DNA from: DAOUEO01 sp963763495
Lineage (GTDB): Bacteria > Chloroflexota > Dehalococcoidia > DSTF01 > JALHUB01
Direction: 5' to 3'
DNA: 64,000 nt
NCBI GenBank assembly: GCA_963763495.1
Contig: CAVXOY010000015.1
Span: 105,441-169,440, forward strand
Part shown: piece by piece, positions 24,037 to 34,023 of the stretch
Layout: each line of letters opens with the position of its first letter
How positions within the stretch are numbered: position 1 is the stretch's first letter
Made by a program: the position numbers and the translations under genes
The notes under the pieces: model-generated
Database searches by the model: none
What the model was told of the DNA's origin: nothing
The model's input: the letters and a program-made list of their open reading frames with translations, nothing else

Positions 24037-25392
24037 ATGCAACAGGCAGATACATTATCTAACGTCATTGGGGCGCATCAGATGACCCCGCCGGTCGTCT
24101 TCGCCCCCCAACCCCAGACCGTGGAGGAAACAGGCCTGCACTCGGGGCTCCTCCTCGATCTCTGCATCAAATGCGTCTACTTCGCCGGACGTCCCCCTGC
24201 CCGGCAGATAGCCTCACACATGACCCTGCCCTTCTCCGTAGTGGAAGAGTTACTGGAGTTCCTGAAACGGGAACAGTACGTGGAGGTGGTAGGAAGCGCC
24301 GGCACCAGCGAATCACAGTACAAGTACGCTCTGACCGCCAAGGGTATGGAAAAGGCAGAGGAAGTGCTTCAGCGGGGACAGTACAACGGGCCGGCGCCGG
24401 TTTCCTTCGAACAGTATGTCGATGTCCAGTACAGGCAGTCGGTGCGCGGTCTCCATATCGATAAGGATCTCATTTCGAGAACCCTCTCCCACATGATCCT
24501 CGATGAGACCACGCTCTACGCCTTGGGCGCAGCCGTCAACTCGGGCAGGTCTATGCTCCTTTACGGCAACTCCGGCAATGGAAAGAGCACCGCTGCCGCT
24601 ACCATCGGCCGGATGCTTCCCGGCCAGGTTCTCATACCGCATGCCTTCGAGTACAACGGCCATATCATCAAGGTGTTCGACCCTCGCGTCCATGTCGAGG
24701 TGCCGGACGATTCCCCGCCGGATCGGAGAGCCGACGAACTGTCAAAGACCGCTCTGTCCGACAGCAGCGAGCGCCGTCGCGACCGGCGTTGGGTCAAAGC
24801 GCTCCGGCCCGTCGTAATGGCCGGCGGCTCCCTCAGCCTTCAAGACCTGGAGCTTCGCTACTCCGACGTCTCCAAGTTCTACGTCGCGCCGCTCCAGGTG
24901 AAAGCGAACGGCGGCGTCCTCGTCATCGATGACTTTGGTCGACAGCTCATCGAACCCAAAGAACTCCTGAACCGCTGGATCCTACCCCTCGAGCAGGGCA
25001 TCGACCATCTGACGCTGCACACGGGCGACACGATTGTCATACCTTTCGATCTCCTACTCGTCTTCTCCACCAACCTGCCGCCTCGCCAGCTAGGCGACGA
25101 AGCGTTCTTCCGGCGCATCAGGCACAAAATCGAGATGCCCGATCCCACCCACGAGAACTTCGTCCGCATATTCCATCAGGTCTGCGAGTCCAAGGAGATA
25201 TCCTGCCAAAACGGATCCCTGGACTACCTGCTTGAGCATCACTACCGCCAGAGGGGACGCGCCTTCCGGTGCTGCCACCCTCGCGATATCATCGAACTGA
25301 TCGAGTCCATCGCCAGCTACCGGGGTGAGCCGCCAGCACTCTCTCCGGAGCTCATCGACCTGGCCTGCAGCTTCTACTTCGTGGACCTGTAG
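24037..25392 (+). CDS. AAA-type ATPase with N-terminal winged-helix-like domain
   Basis: This 451-aa protein has an N-terminal region (about 25-105) with a winged-helix pattern (RQIASHMTLPFSVVEELLEF, SQYKYALTAKGMEKAEEVL). An ATPase domain follows: Walker A YGNSGNGKST (about 173-182), Walker B GGVLVIDDFGRQ (about 287), and a sensor segment LLLVFSTNLPPRQLGDEAFF with an arginine pair FFRRIRHKIEMP. I recall similar ATPases near Tad pilus genes in Chloroflexota and Myxococcota, but their role is unknown. The target and partner cannot be read from sequence. Confidence 0.85.
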   Translation: MQQADTLSNVIGAHQMTPPVVFAPQPQTVEETGLHSGLLLDLCIKCVYFAGRPPARQIASHMTLPFSVVEELLEFLKREQYVEVVGSAGTSESQYKYALTAKGMEKAEEVLQRGQYNGPAPVSFEQYVDVQYRQSVRGLHIDKDLISRTLSHMILDETTLYALGAAVNSGRSMLLYGNSGNGKSTAAATIGRMLPGQVLIPHAFEYNGHIIKVFDPRVHVEVPDDSPPDRRADELSKTALSDSSERRRDRRWVKALRPVVMAGGSLSLQDLELRYSDVSKFYVAPLQVKANGGVLVIDDFGRQLIEPKELLNRWILPLEQGIDHLTLHTGDTIVIPFDLLLVFSTNLPPRQLGDEAFFRRIRHKIEMPDPTHENFVRIFHQVCESKEISCQNGSLDYLLEHHYRQRGRAFRCCHPRDIIELIESIASYRGEPPALSPELIDLACSFYFVDL

Positions 25393-25460
25393 GCTCCAGC
25401 GACTCAATCAGGGACGCACCGACGGGCGGTGTCCAGTCGGTGGCTTTTCCATAGAACAGC

Positions 25461-25493
25461 GAGAGGCCGCGACCCCAGAGATCGCGGCCTCTC
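25461..25493. terminator. Bidirectional terminator between AAA ATPase and CAP-domain genes
   Basis: GAGAGGCCGCGA (25461-25472) and TCGCGGCCTCTC (25482-25493) form a 12-bp perfect stem with a 9-nt loop, followed by TTTGCG. It lies between convergent genes (stop 25392 plus strand; stop 25529 minus strand). Confidence 0.85.
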
Positions 25494-25528
25494 TTTGCGC
25501 TCAACGTGGAGCGAGTGAACGTCTAAAA

Positions 25529-26464
25529 TCAGAAACCCACAAACACGAGTGTGAAGTACTTCATCCCCGCCCCATCCACAGCAGCCCCTACTCCCACAGT
25601 CGAGTAATGCGGGTTGAGAATGTTGTCCCGATGGCCCTGACTGGCCATCCAGTCACGCATCGTCACAGCCACACTCTCATCGTCGGGGTAGTTATTGCGC
25701 GCCAGGTTCTCGCCGGCCCAGGCGTAGGGAATACCATAGCGGTCCATTATCGTGAAGGCTGTCTCCCCTGTCGGGCTGACGTGCGCGAAGTACCCCTTCT
25801 GCGCCATGTCGTTTGACCGCTCCCTCGCCACCATCACCAGGTTCGGGTCGAGTTGGAGCGCCGGCAGGCCGACAGCAACGCGCTCGGCATTGATCCCGGC
25901 GAAGATGTCCGCTTCGAACGCCACCAGCGAAACCACGGGCGCCTGCGGCGGTGACGGCGGAGGAGGAGGGGGCGGCGGTACAGTCGGTGGAACAACGACA
26001 GGCGTCGGCTCCGGCGGAGAAACCGTCGGTACCGGCGTGGGCGATGGTGGAACCGGCGTTTCTGCCGGAGGCGCAGCAGTCGGCGTAGGCGCCGCCGGTG
26101 GCGCCGCGGCAACCGGCAGCGGTGGCTGTCCTGGAGGAGGTGCTGATACTGCCTCCGCTGGTGCAGGCGCAAGGCCGCTCCCCAATGATGGCTGCACATC
26201 GCCACTCAGATCAGCCACGAGACGGTCCGCAGTCAGATAGGACGGGAGCGCCGAAGGCACGACAAGCGTCAAACCGCCCGTGCCGCCGGCCTCGGCTGGC
26301 AAGTCGCCGCTGGCAGAACTCACCCCGACGCCGGACATAAGCCCTCCTCCGAGGAGGAAGGTTGAGGAAAAGACCAGCAATGCGACTCCGGCCGAAATTA
26401 GAACCGAACTCAGCAGTCCCCTCCGGAACTGCGAATCACCAACTATCTTTGAGCCCATGAACAT
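25529..26464 (-). CDS. Secreted CAP-domain (SCP/PR-1) protein with Pro-rich stalk
   Basis: This 311-aa protein has an N-terminal membrane segment (LLSSVLISAGVALLVFSSTF), a proline/alanine/valine-rich linker (about 95-175) and a C-terminal CAP domain (about 180-311). The domain carries AGINAERVAVGLPALQLDPN-type helix 1, KGYFAHVSPTGETAFTIMDR, YAWAGENLARN and GHRDNILNPHYSTVGVGAAV. Catalytic-site histidines (FAH and GHR) are present. Bacterial CAP proteins are extracellular and of varied function. It starts at ATG 26464 after GAAGGAAAC. Palindromic boxes like those before the sigma-factor gene lie about 90 bp upstream. Confidence 0.9.
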   Translation of the reverse strand: MFMGSKIVGDSQFRRGLLSSVLISAGVALLVFSSTFLLGGGLMSGVGVSSASGDLPAEAGGTGGLTLVVPSALPSYLTADRLVADLSGDVQPSLGSGLAPAPAEAVSAPPPGQPPLPVAAAPPAAPTPTAAPPAETPVPPSPTPVPTVSPPEPTPVVVPPTVPPPPPPPPSPPQAPVVSLVAFEADIFAGINAERVAVGLPALQLDPNLVMVARERSNDMAQKGYFAHVSPTGETAFTIMDRYGIPYAWAGENLARNNYPDDESVAVTMRDWMASQGHRDNILNPHYSTVGVGAAVDGAGMKYFTLVFVGF

Positions 26465-26552
26465 CTAGCCGTGTTTCCTTCTTGTGGCAAGTGAATGAAA
26501 GGTCTCTGCCCAGCCTGAGCAGAATGATCCAACCAAATGATCATCGGCGGAA

Positions 26553-26586
26553 TTAGGGGTTTCCTTTAGGGGAAAACCCTTAAGGG
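26553..26586 (-). promoter_or_regulatory. Palindromic boxes upstream of the CAP-domain gene
   Basis: The segment holds TTAGGGGTTTC, CCTTTAGGGG and CCCTTAAGGG in 34 bp, close in sequence to the four-box array upstream of the sigma-factor gene (TTAGGGGTTTC occurs in both). Same-factor binding is an inference. Confidence 0.4.
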
Positions 26587-26700
26587 TGGTGAGAAAACGC
26601 GTTTAGAGAGGGCCGAACTTAAGGCTGACCATCGGGCATGAGGGATAGGGCTTGCCGTTGATGTGCTTGATCCGGAGAGATAGTAGTGGCGCTACCGCGC

Positions 26701-28476
26701 CTAGCGACGCCGGAACTCGCGGGCGAGGGCATCGGCGCTCAGGTGTATCATCGTCGGCCGGCCGTGGGGGCAGGTGCGCGGCATCTGCGTCTCTTCGAGC
26801 TGGCGCAGCAGCTCCCGCATCTCCTCCGGGCTAAGGGTCTGACCGGCGCGGATGGCGCTGTGACAGGCCAGGGAGATAGCCACACGCTCCCGGTGATCGG
26901 AAACGCCGTCTTCCCGCTCCATCAGGTCGAGGAACTTCAGCACGGTCTGGACTATGTCCTTCTCGCCGAGAACAGCCGGCACGGTCCGGACCAGGTAGGT
27001 GCGCTCGCCGAACGGCTCCAATGAGAAACCCTGTTCCGCCAGCGCCTCCGCCATCTCCTCGACGAGAGCCTGCTGGCGCGGCGATAGCTCAACCGGCACG
27101 GGCTCCAGGAGCGCCTGCTGCTCCGCCGAAGAAGCGTCATGTTGCGCCAGAAAGCGCTCGAAGAGAATGCGCTCGTGAGCGGCGTGCTGGTCGACCAAGT
27201 AGAGTCCCTCAGGGCCCTCGGCCACCACGTAAGTCGTTCCCACTTGCCCCAATGCCCGCAGGACGGGAAGCTGGCGCGGAGAAGCCGGCTCTGACAGCGG
27301 TGGAGACGGCAGCGGGGCCGATTCCGACCGGGGAACCAACACTGGCTGCACAGCCGGCTCTTGTCGCCTGCCACCGTCAATCAGCGTGCTGCCCCTCGCT
27401 ACAGTCGCAACGCCTCCCCAGGCTGACGCCGACAGATCCGGCACCGGCGAGTGGCGGGAGAGGACACCCCGTATCCGGCGCTGGACGATGCCAAACACCT
27501 CCCGCTCCCGTCGCAATCGCACCTCCGTCTTCGCCGGGTGGACGTTCACGTCGACGTCGGCGGGCGGGATACGGATGTCCACGATAGCTATGGGATAGCG
27601 GCCGGTGGTGAGCAGCCCCCGATAAGCTTCCTCGACGGCATAGGTGAGGGAGCGGTTGCGTATCCAGCGCCTGTTCACGAAGATACTGATGTAGTTGCGA
27701 TTAGCCCTTGACAGGGGTGGTGCTGCAACCAATCCTGTTACTATCACCCCTCCTGCCGACGACGCAAGATCAAGGGGCTCTTCTGATTCCGGAGCAACGC
27801 TGAGGAACGATGCAGCGACCTTGTGTCCATAGACACCCGCCGCTGCGTCGGCAAGCTGGCCACTGCCCGGTGTATGGAGGGTCAAACGCCCGTCCGTCAC
27901 CAGAGAGAAGCGCACCTCTGGATAGGCCAAGGCGTAGTGACTGACGATCGCTGCTATCTGAGCAGCCTCCGCCGCACTCGAGCGCAGGAACTTGAGTCGG
28001 GCGGGCTGGCGGCGAAAGAGATGTCTCACGAGGACACTCGTCCCAGCAGGCATGCCCTTGGCGCCCTCCTCGACCACCACTCCTTCATCCAACCGCACGA
28101 AAGCGCCGCCAGCGGCATCGGGAGGCCTGGAAGACATCTCTACTTCAGCGACTGCGGCAATACTGGGAAGCGCCTCCCCTCGAAAACCAAGCGTGCTGAC
28201 CCGCTCCAGGTCCGCCTCGCTGGACAGCTTGCTGGTGGCATACCGCTCAAAGGCTAGAGAAAGCTCACCGGCAGCTACGCCGCAACCGTTGTCGCTCACG
28301 CGGATAAACTCAAGGCCGCCGCCGCCGATCTCGATGTTGACCTGCTCAGCGCCGGCATCGAGCGAGTTCTCGACGAGCTCTTTCACCACCGACGCCGGAC
28401 GTTCAACGACCTCGCCGGCGGCGATCTTGCCCACCACTCGGGGCGTCAATCTACGGATGGATGCGTCCGCGTTCAT
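26701..28476 (-). CDS. mutL: DNA mismatch repair protein MutL
   Basis: The frame extends to 28755, but homology begins at ATG 28476 (MNADASIRRLTPRVVGKIAA), giving 591 aa. The GHKL ATPase motifs are AGEVVERPASVVKELVENSL with DAG, RVSDNGCGV and TLGFRGEAL. The C-terminal endonuclease domain has DQHAAHERILFE, matching DQHA(X)2E(X)4E, plus CHSAIRAGQTL and CPHGRPT. So this is a nicking-type MutL, as in bacteria without MutH. mutS lies 1.5 kb further on with an opposite-strand subtilase between them. Confidence 0.97.
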   Translation of the reverse strand: MNADASIRRLTPRVVGKIAAGEVVERPASVVKELVENSLDAGAEQVNIEIGGGGLEFIRVSDNGCGVAAGELSLAFERYATSKLSSEADLERVSTLGFRGEALPSIAAVAEVEMSSRPPDAAGGAFVRLDEGVVVEEGAKGMPAGTSVLVRHLFRRQPARLKFLRSSAAEAAQIAAIVSHYALAYPEVRFSLVTDGRLTLHTPGSGQLADAAAGVYGHKVAASFLSVAPESEEPLDLASSAGGVIVTGLVAAPPLSRANRNYISIFVNRRWIRNRSLTYAVEEAYRGLLTTGRYPIAIVDIRIPPADVDVNVHPAKTEVRLRREREVFGIVQRRIRGVLSRHSPVPDLSASAWGGVATVARGSTLIDGGRRQEPAVQPVLVPRSESAPLPSPPLSEPASPRQLPVLRALGQVGTTYVVAEGPEGLYLVDQHAAHERILFERFLAQHDASSAEQQALLEPVPVELSPRQQALVEEMAEALAEQGFSLEPFGERTYLVRTVPAVLGEKDIVQTVLKFLDLMEREDGVSDHRERVAISLACHSAIRAGQTLSPEEMRELLRQLEETQMPRTCPHGRPTMIHLSADALAREFRRR

Positions 28477-28567
28477 TTGTGACGACATTCTAGCACAGGG
28501 ATACGCTTGCCCAACCGACATCCACGATGTATTGTACGAGAAGTTGTTGAGACGGGGAGATATCAGC

Positions 28568-29978
28568 ATGAGAAGTACAAAGGACCGCCGACCGCGCGTC
28601 GCGGTTCTTCTTGCTGTCTGTCTCCTGGCGGCACTCCTGGGAGGGTCTTTCATCTGCAGCCCCCCCCTCACGGAGCGCTCCGCCATTGCCCTTGGCAACC
28701 CCCAACCAGCCGAGGCCGTTCCCAGCGAGATACTGGTGAAGTTCAGGGAGCCCATCGTCGCCGCTGCCCAACTCCAAGTACACCAAGCGCTCGGTTTTCA
28801 GGAGTTGGGGCAGGTTGAGGGACTGGGTGTCGTACGGGTCGGATTGGGGCCTGGTATCACCCCTGAGGAGGCAGTCCGCCTGTACGAAGCCCGGCCTGAG
28901 GTGGAGTATGCGGAGCCCAACTACATTCTCCGAACTGACGGCATCCCCAACGACCCCCTCTATGCCGACCGTCAGCAATGGTACTACGACCTGATCCAGG
29001 CGCCTACCGGATGGGACATAGAGACCGGCGAACCTTCCGTCGTCGTCGCTGTTCTTGACACCGGCGTCGACATTCGCCATCCCGACCTAAACGCCGTCTG
29101 GACAAACCCCGGCGAGATCGAGAAGCAACAACAAGGACGACGACGGCAATGGCTGTGTCGACGACATACACGGCTGCAACTTCGCGGAAAGCATCACCCC
29201 CTCTTGCCACTACAAGTCAACGCCCAACAACACCATCACTGATGATGTCGGCCACGGAACCTTCATCGCCGGTGTCATCGCCGCCCGAACCAACAACCAA
29301 ACGGGGGTCGCCGGAACCGCACCGGGGGTTACTATCATGCCCGTAAAGGTGCTTGACTGCGCCGGCGCCGGTACCGTCGCCAGCGCCGCCGACGGCGTGC
29401 TCTATGCTGCCCGAGCCGGCGCCGATGTCCTGAACATCAGCTTCGGCGGGGACTATGAGTCAGCGGCCCTCCGCAACGCCCTCCAGCAGGCCCATGACAT
29501 CTTCGGCACTGTGATCGTCTCCTCCGCAGGCAATGCCGGCAAGTCGGGCGTGGCCTTCCCCGCTCGTTTCGAGAAGGTCATCGCCGTATCCGCCAGCGAC
29601 CGCAAGAATCCCGATGGAAAGGCATCCTTCAGCAACTGGGGGCCGGAGGTAGACGTTACAGCGCCGGGCGTCGATCTCGTGAGCGCCGTCCCTCAAGCGC
29701 TATGCAAGGAGCTGTGGTTCTGCATGGGAAACCAGCCCTACGCTATGGGCAGTGGCACATCCTTCTCCACAGCCCTGGTGTCAGGCGCAGCGGCCCTTAT
29801 CCTCTCCCGCAACCCCGTCATGACACCCGATGAGGTGGCAGGTCAGCTTGCTGCCACAGCGCTCGATCTGCCGGACGGCGCCTTCGCCAACTGGGACGGC
29901 GCCGGGCGCATTCAGATCGAGAAGTCGCTCCAGTCGGGGGTTCACCGCGTCGGCGCAAGTGGGGTGACCAAGAACTAG
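28568..29978 (+). CDS. Secreted S8 subtilisin-like protease (one frameshift)
   Basis: ATG 28568 follows GGGGAG. A signal peptide (VAVLLAVCLLAALLGGSFIC) precedes an I9-type propeptide (PSEILVKFREPIVAAAQLQV, YEARPEVEYAEPNYILRTDG). The triad is Asp in VVVAVLDTGVDIRHPDL, His in DVGHGTFIAGVIAART and Ser in MGSGTSFSTALVSGAAAL. The frame breaks at about 29118-29125, where one extra base (C in GAAGCAAC) separates ...WTNPGEIE from NNKDDDGNGCVDDIHGCNF, a calcium-binding-like loop. Reconstructed length is about 469 aa with no C-terminal anchor, so it is likely released or wall-associated. It is divergent from mutL. Confidence 0.92.
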
Positions 29979-29996
29979 CCGAGCCCGGCCGTTCTT

Positions 29997-32639
29997 TCAG
30001 CCCTCGTGAGCCTTCTCCCGCAGCTCGTACAGCTTTGTGATCGCCTGAAGCGGCGTCAGGGAGTCCACATCCATCGCCGCCAGTTCTTCCAGTAGGGGAG
30101 ACTTGGCAGCGAAGAGGGAGAGTTGCTCCGAGAGCGCTTCCTGACGTTGCTGACGACCGCCTTCAGCAGAGAGGCTACCGCGGCCATCCGACCAGGCCTC
30201 GAGGGCTGCCAGCACGTCGCGGGCCCGCTGCACCACTGCCTTCGGGAGGCCGGCCAGTTCGGCGACGTGAATGCCATAGCTCTTGTCGGCGCCCCCCGGC
30301 AGAATCTTGTGCAGAAACACCACCTTGCCGCCCTCCTCGCTCACAGCCACGTTGTAGTTCTTCACCCGGGGCAGAGCCTGTGCCATCTCGACCAACTCAT
30401 GGTAGTGAGTAGCGAAGAGGGTCTTCGCTGCCCGCTCGGTCCGGTTGTGCAGGTACTCGACGACGGCGCGGGCGATGGCCAGACCATCGTAGGTGCTGGT
30501 GCCACGGCCGACCTCGTCCAGGATTACGAGGGACTTCGGAGTAGCGTTATGGAGGATGTTCGCCGTCTCCAGCATCTCCACCATGAAGGTCGACCGTCCA
30601 GAGGCGATGTCCTCCTGAGCGCCCACGCGGGTGAAGATGCGGTCGACTAAGCCGATACGCGCTGAAGCGGCGGGAACGTAGCTGCCGATCTGGGCCATCA
30701 GCACGATGAGCGCCACCTGGCGGAGATAAGTCGACTTCCCGGCCATGTTGGGCCCCGTCAGGATGATCACCTGCGTGTCCTGGTTGGAGAGATGGGTATC
30801 GTTGGGAACGAAGCCACCGGCGGAGGCCAGTGCCCGTTCGACCGCCGGATGGCGTCCCTCACGAATGATGATCTCGTCGTCCTCTGTAAGCTCCGGGCGG
30901 CAGTAGCCGTAGCGGGCGGCCGCCTCGGCGAGTGCCAACCACACGTCGACTTCTGCCACCGCACCCGCCAAGGCGAGGATGCGATCGCTGGCGGCAGCGA
31001 CCTGCACACACGTCTGACGGAAGATCATCGATTCCAGCTCGACCATCCGCTCGCGGGCGTTGAGTATCCGGCTCTCGTACTCCTTGAGCTCGCTCGTTAC
31101 GAAGCGCTCACCGCCGACGAGTGTCTGCCGCCGCTGGTACTCCGGTGGCACCAGGCTCAGGTTGGCGTTGCTGACCTCGATGTAGTAGCCAAAGACCTTG
31201 TTGTACCCGAGCTTGAGCGACTTGACGCCGGTGCGGGCCTTCTCTTGCACCTCGAGGTTGGCTAGATAGGCGCGGGCATCCTTCGTGATCGTGCGCAGCT
31301 CATCGAGTTCGGGCGAGAAGCCACCCCGTACCACACCGCCGGCGTCGAGACTGGGGGCGGGATCGTCCTCTATCGCCTGCGCGATCAACGCAGTGACCTC
31401 GTCGCAGGGGCGGACACGCTCCAGCATCCCCTCAATCACACCACCCTCTCCCTCCCCCTCGGCCAGCGCCTTCCGCAACTCCGGCACCAATTCCAAGCCA
31501 CGCCGCATCGCTACCAACTCCCGCGGCGATGCCAGCCCGCTGCCTATGCGACTGCACAGCCTCTCCAGGTCCGGCATCTTCCCCAGCACCTCTCCTACCC
31601 GACCCCGCCGCAGAGCGCTTTCGTGGAACCACCCAATACCGTCTTGCCGCTCCCGCAGTGCCGTTATGTCGAGTAGGGGCTGCCCTAGCCAGCGCTGAAG
31701 GAGACGCGCCCCCAGCGAGGTCTTCGTCAGATCGAGCACGCTGAACAGCGAGTTGCCTGTCCGACCCTCGCGGCCGCCGGCGAACAGCTCCAGATTGCGC
31801 CGTGTCTGCGTGTCCAGGAGCATGAAACGCGTGGAATTGTAGGTGGAGAGAGCCGTGATGTAGCCCAAGGAGATCTTCTGGTTCTCCTGGAGGTAATGGA
31901 GAACCGCGCCGGCGGCGCCCACCGCCAGCGGCAGCCCCTCGCAGCCGAACGCATCGAGCGAGGCCACCTGGAAGTGCTCCCGCAACGCTGCGTCAGCCTC
32001 TTCCGGTTCGAACCAGTACGGCTCGACGTAGGTCACCGGAGCATCCAACCCCTCCGGCGGCGACGCTCCCTCCGGCAGCAGCAGCTCGGCCGGACGCAGG
32101 CGCGCCAGCTCCGACGCCAGTGCGCTTTCGTCCAGCTCCGTAACCGCGAACTCGCCGGTGCTTATGTCAACATACGCGACCCCTACCCGTGCCACGGCGG
32201 CCGCACTCGAACGCCTTCCCCGCGGGCTCCCAATCCGAGACTCGCTCTCTACAGCGAGAGCGACCAGATAGTTGTTGGAGCGCTCGTCCAGCAGATGCTC
32301 CTCCACCACCGTGCCGGGAGTGACCACCCGCACCACCTGCCGCTCCACCAAGCCCTTGGAGGTGGCGGGATCGCTCATCTGCTCGCAGATAGCGACCTTG
32401 TACCCCTTGCTGACGAGACGGGCTAGATAGGCATCGAGGGCATGATAGGGTATCCCCGCCAGGGGCACCCGCAGGTTCTTCCCCATCGGCTTGGAGGTAA
32501 GGGTGATCTCCAGCTCGCGGGCGCAGAGCTTGGCGTCTTCGTCGAACGTCTCGTAGAAGTCGCCGAGACGGAAGAGGACGATGGCATGGGGATAGCGACG
32601 CTTGATCTCGAGGTACTGGCGCCGAATGGGGGTGGTCAA
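29997..32639 (-). CDS. mutS: DNA mismatch repair protein MutS
   Basis: This 880-aa intact protein starts MTTPIRRQYLEIKRRYPHAI and has the mismatch-sensing Phe-X-Glu in RLGDFYETF. It also shows the connector and lever regions, Walker A TGPNMAGKSTYLRQV (about 625), Walker B SLVILDEVGRGTSTYDGLA and the C-terminal helix-turn-helix. Length matches MutS1. It recognises base mismatches and recruits MutL, encoded 1.5 kb away. No frame break is present across 2.6 kb, unlike many neighbours. Confidence 0.98.
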   Translation of the reverse strand: MTTPIRRQYLEIKRRYPHAIVLFRLGDFYETFDEDAKLCARELEITLTSKPMGKNLRVPLAGIPYHALDAYLARLVSKGYKVAICEQMSDPATSKGLVERQVVRVVTPGTVVEEHLLDERSNNYLVALAVESESRIGSPRGRRSSAAAVARVGVAYVDISTGEFAVTELDESALASELARLRPAELLLPEGASPPEGLDAPVTYVEPYWFEPEEADAALREHFQVASLDAFGCEGLPLAVGAAGAVLHYLQENQKISLGYITALSTYNSTRFMLLDTQTRRNLELFAGGREGRTGNSLFSVLDLTKTSLGARLLQRWLGQPLLDITALRERQDGIGWFHESALRRGRVGEVLGKMPDLERLCSRIGSGLASPRELVAMRRGLELVPELRKALAEGEGEGGVIEGMLERVRPCDEVTALIAQAIEDDPAPSLDAGGVVRGGFSPELDELRTITKDARAYLANLEVQEKARTGVKSLKLGYNKVFGYYIEVSNANLSLVPPEYQRRQTLVGGERFVTSELKEYESRILNARERMVELESMIFRQTCVQVAAASDRILALAGAVAEVDVWLALAEAAARYGYCRPELTEDDEIIIREGRHPAVERALASAGGFVPNDTHLSNQDTQVIILTGPNMAGKSTYLRQVALIVLMAQIGSYVPAASARIGLVDRIFTRVGAQEDIASGRSTFMVEMLETANILHNATPKSLVILDEVGRGTSTYDGLAIARAVVEYLHNRTERAAKTLFATHYHELVEMAQALPRVKNYNVAVSEEGGKVVFLHKILPGGADKSYGIHVAELAGLPKAVVQRARDVLAALEAWSDGRGSLSAEGGRQQRQEALSEQLSLFAAKSPLLEELAAMDVDSLTPLQAITKLYELREKAHEG

Positions 32640-32704
32640 GGCTATGTCCTCACCGGTGGAGTTGGGCCTATTCTACATCAACGAGCCCCACCGGTGGAGA
32701 CTCC

Positions 32705-34021
32705 TCAGGAGCGCGCAGATTCTTCGGTTACCAACCCCGCGATCTTTTCACCGAGGCGGACGCTATAGTTGAGACCGCGGTCCTCAGGATAGATCTGCGT
32801 CGTGTTGGCGAGGTAGAGACCGGGCACCGGCGTCCGGTGGTCCGGTATCGAGGCGCCGTAGTTCGTCGTTATCACCGGCTGGCCGGCGGCGTCCTTGAAC
32901 AGCCAGCGGTCGACGATCCAATCGGGCGAGAAGTCGGGGTTGATCTTCTTCAGATGGGGCAGGTAGTGCTCGCTGACCTCGTCGATGCTCATGCCGACTA
33001 TCGGCGACGACGCCTCGACATAGTTGGAGAGATAGAGGATGTGGTGCCCGCCGTAGTGCTCCCGCTCGATGTAGTTGGTGTGCTCGATGGCGCCCACGAA
33101 GGGTATCTCCGGGTCGCTGATGTTCAGCCAGTAGATGGGCGACAGGGACTGCTTCAGGGCCAGCACTAGGCAGGTCGCCCACTGGTACTGGACGCTCTTC
33201 AAAAGAGCAGCGTAGTCGTCGGGAAGGAAGGGCGCCATCTCCAGGAAGGAAGCATTGGGCACGGTGGCGATGACGGCGTCGCAGGGGACGCTCTCACCGT
33301 CTGACAGCGCCAGTCCCGTAGCCCGCCCGTCCTCGACGACTATCCGTTGCACAGGGCGGCCGGTCTCTACCTGAACCCCTGACTCCTTCAGACGGCGTTC
33401 CAGCTCGTCCGTCAACAGGCCGAAGCTCCCCAGCATATAGCCCAGCTTCTCTTTCTGGGCCAGCCCGCCTCCCCGCGAGGCGAAACGGAGGAATATCTTG
33501 CCCCAGAACCAGACCATGCCCACGTCGCCGGCACGAGAGCCGAACTTCCCCCGCAGCAAGGGCCCCCACACGACCTCATAGTTGCGCTTCCCCGCCCAGC
33601 GTCTGATCCACTCCTGGGCTGTGACCCCCTCGTAGCGCCGCCAGTCCTTCTGCCGCCGCAGGTACATCCCCACGAACCCTAGGCGGACGCGATCGATGAG
33701 GGAGATGGGCCGGAACCGCAGCAGGTCCGTCGGGGTGACGAAGTTGTAGATCTGGCCGCCGTAGTAGAACCCGACTTTCGATTCCCGCCAGGTCATGCGG
33801 TCGGCCAGCCCCATCTCCTCGATCAGACCGATGACATCGCTGTCGCCGCTGAAGAGGTGGTGATAGAACACCTCCAGCCGGCCGCCGCCGGCCTCGAAGG
33901 TGCCCGCTTGCCCGCCCAGGGTCGAGCGAGCTTCGTACAAAGCCACCTGATGGCCCCTCTGAGCAAGGCGGTATGCCGCCGTCAGGCCCGCTATGCCGCC
34001 GCCGATAATGCCATACTTCAT
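32705..34021 (-). CDS. FAD-dependent amine-oxidase-like oxidoreductase
   Basis: This 438-aa protein begins with a Rossmann FAD motif (MKYGIIGGGIAGLTAAYRLA, GxGxxG with E in VALYEARSTLGG). It continues as a protoporphyrinogen-oxidase/phytoene-desaturase-type protein (GRLEVFYHHLFSGDSDVIGL) with C-terminal FAD contact GLYLANTTQIYPEDRGLNYS. Such enzymes oxidise or desaturate lipids, porphyrins or sugars-linked substrates. Its start lies 2 bp after the stop of a UPF0104-type membrane gene, so the two are likely one operon, which suggests cell-surface lipid or glycan metabolism. Confidence 0.88.
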   Translation of the reverse strand: MKYGIIGGGIAGLTAAYRLAQRGHQVALYEARSTLGGQAGTFEAGGGRLEVFYHHLFSGDSDVIGLIEEMGLADRMTWRESKVGFYYGGQIYNFVTPTDLLRFRPISLIDRVRLGFVGMYLRRQKDWRRYEGVTAQEWIRRWAGKRNYEVVWGPLLRGKFGSRAGDVGMVWFWGKIFLRFASRGGGLAQKEKLGYMLGSFGLLTDELERRLKESGVQVETGRPVQRIVVEDGRATGLALSDGESVPCDAVIATVPNASFLEMAPFLPDDYAALLKSVQYQWATCLVLALKQSLSPIYWLNISDPEIPFVGAIEHTNYIEREHYGGHHILYLSNYVEASSPIVGMSIDEVSEHYLPHLKKINPDFSPDWIVDRWLFKDAAGQPVITTNYGASIPDHRTPVPGLYLANTTQIYPEDRGLNYSVRLGEKIAGLVTEESARS

Positions 34022-34023
34022 CC

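Noticed and set aside
26701..28755. MutL starting at 28755 with a 93-aa extension
   Set aside because: The extension is not MutL-like and overlaps the divergent subtilase gene; homology begins at ATG 28476.
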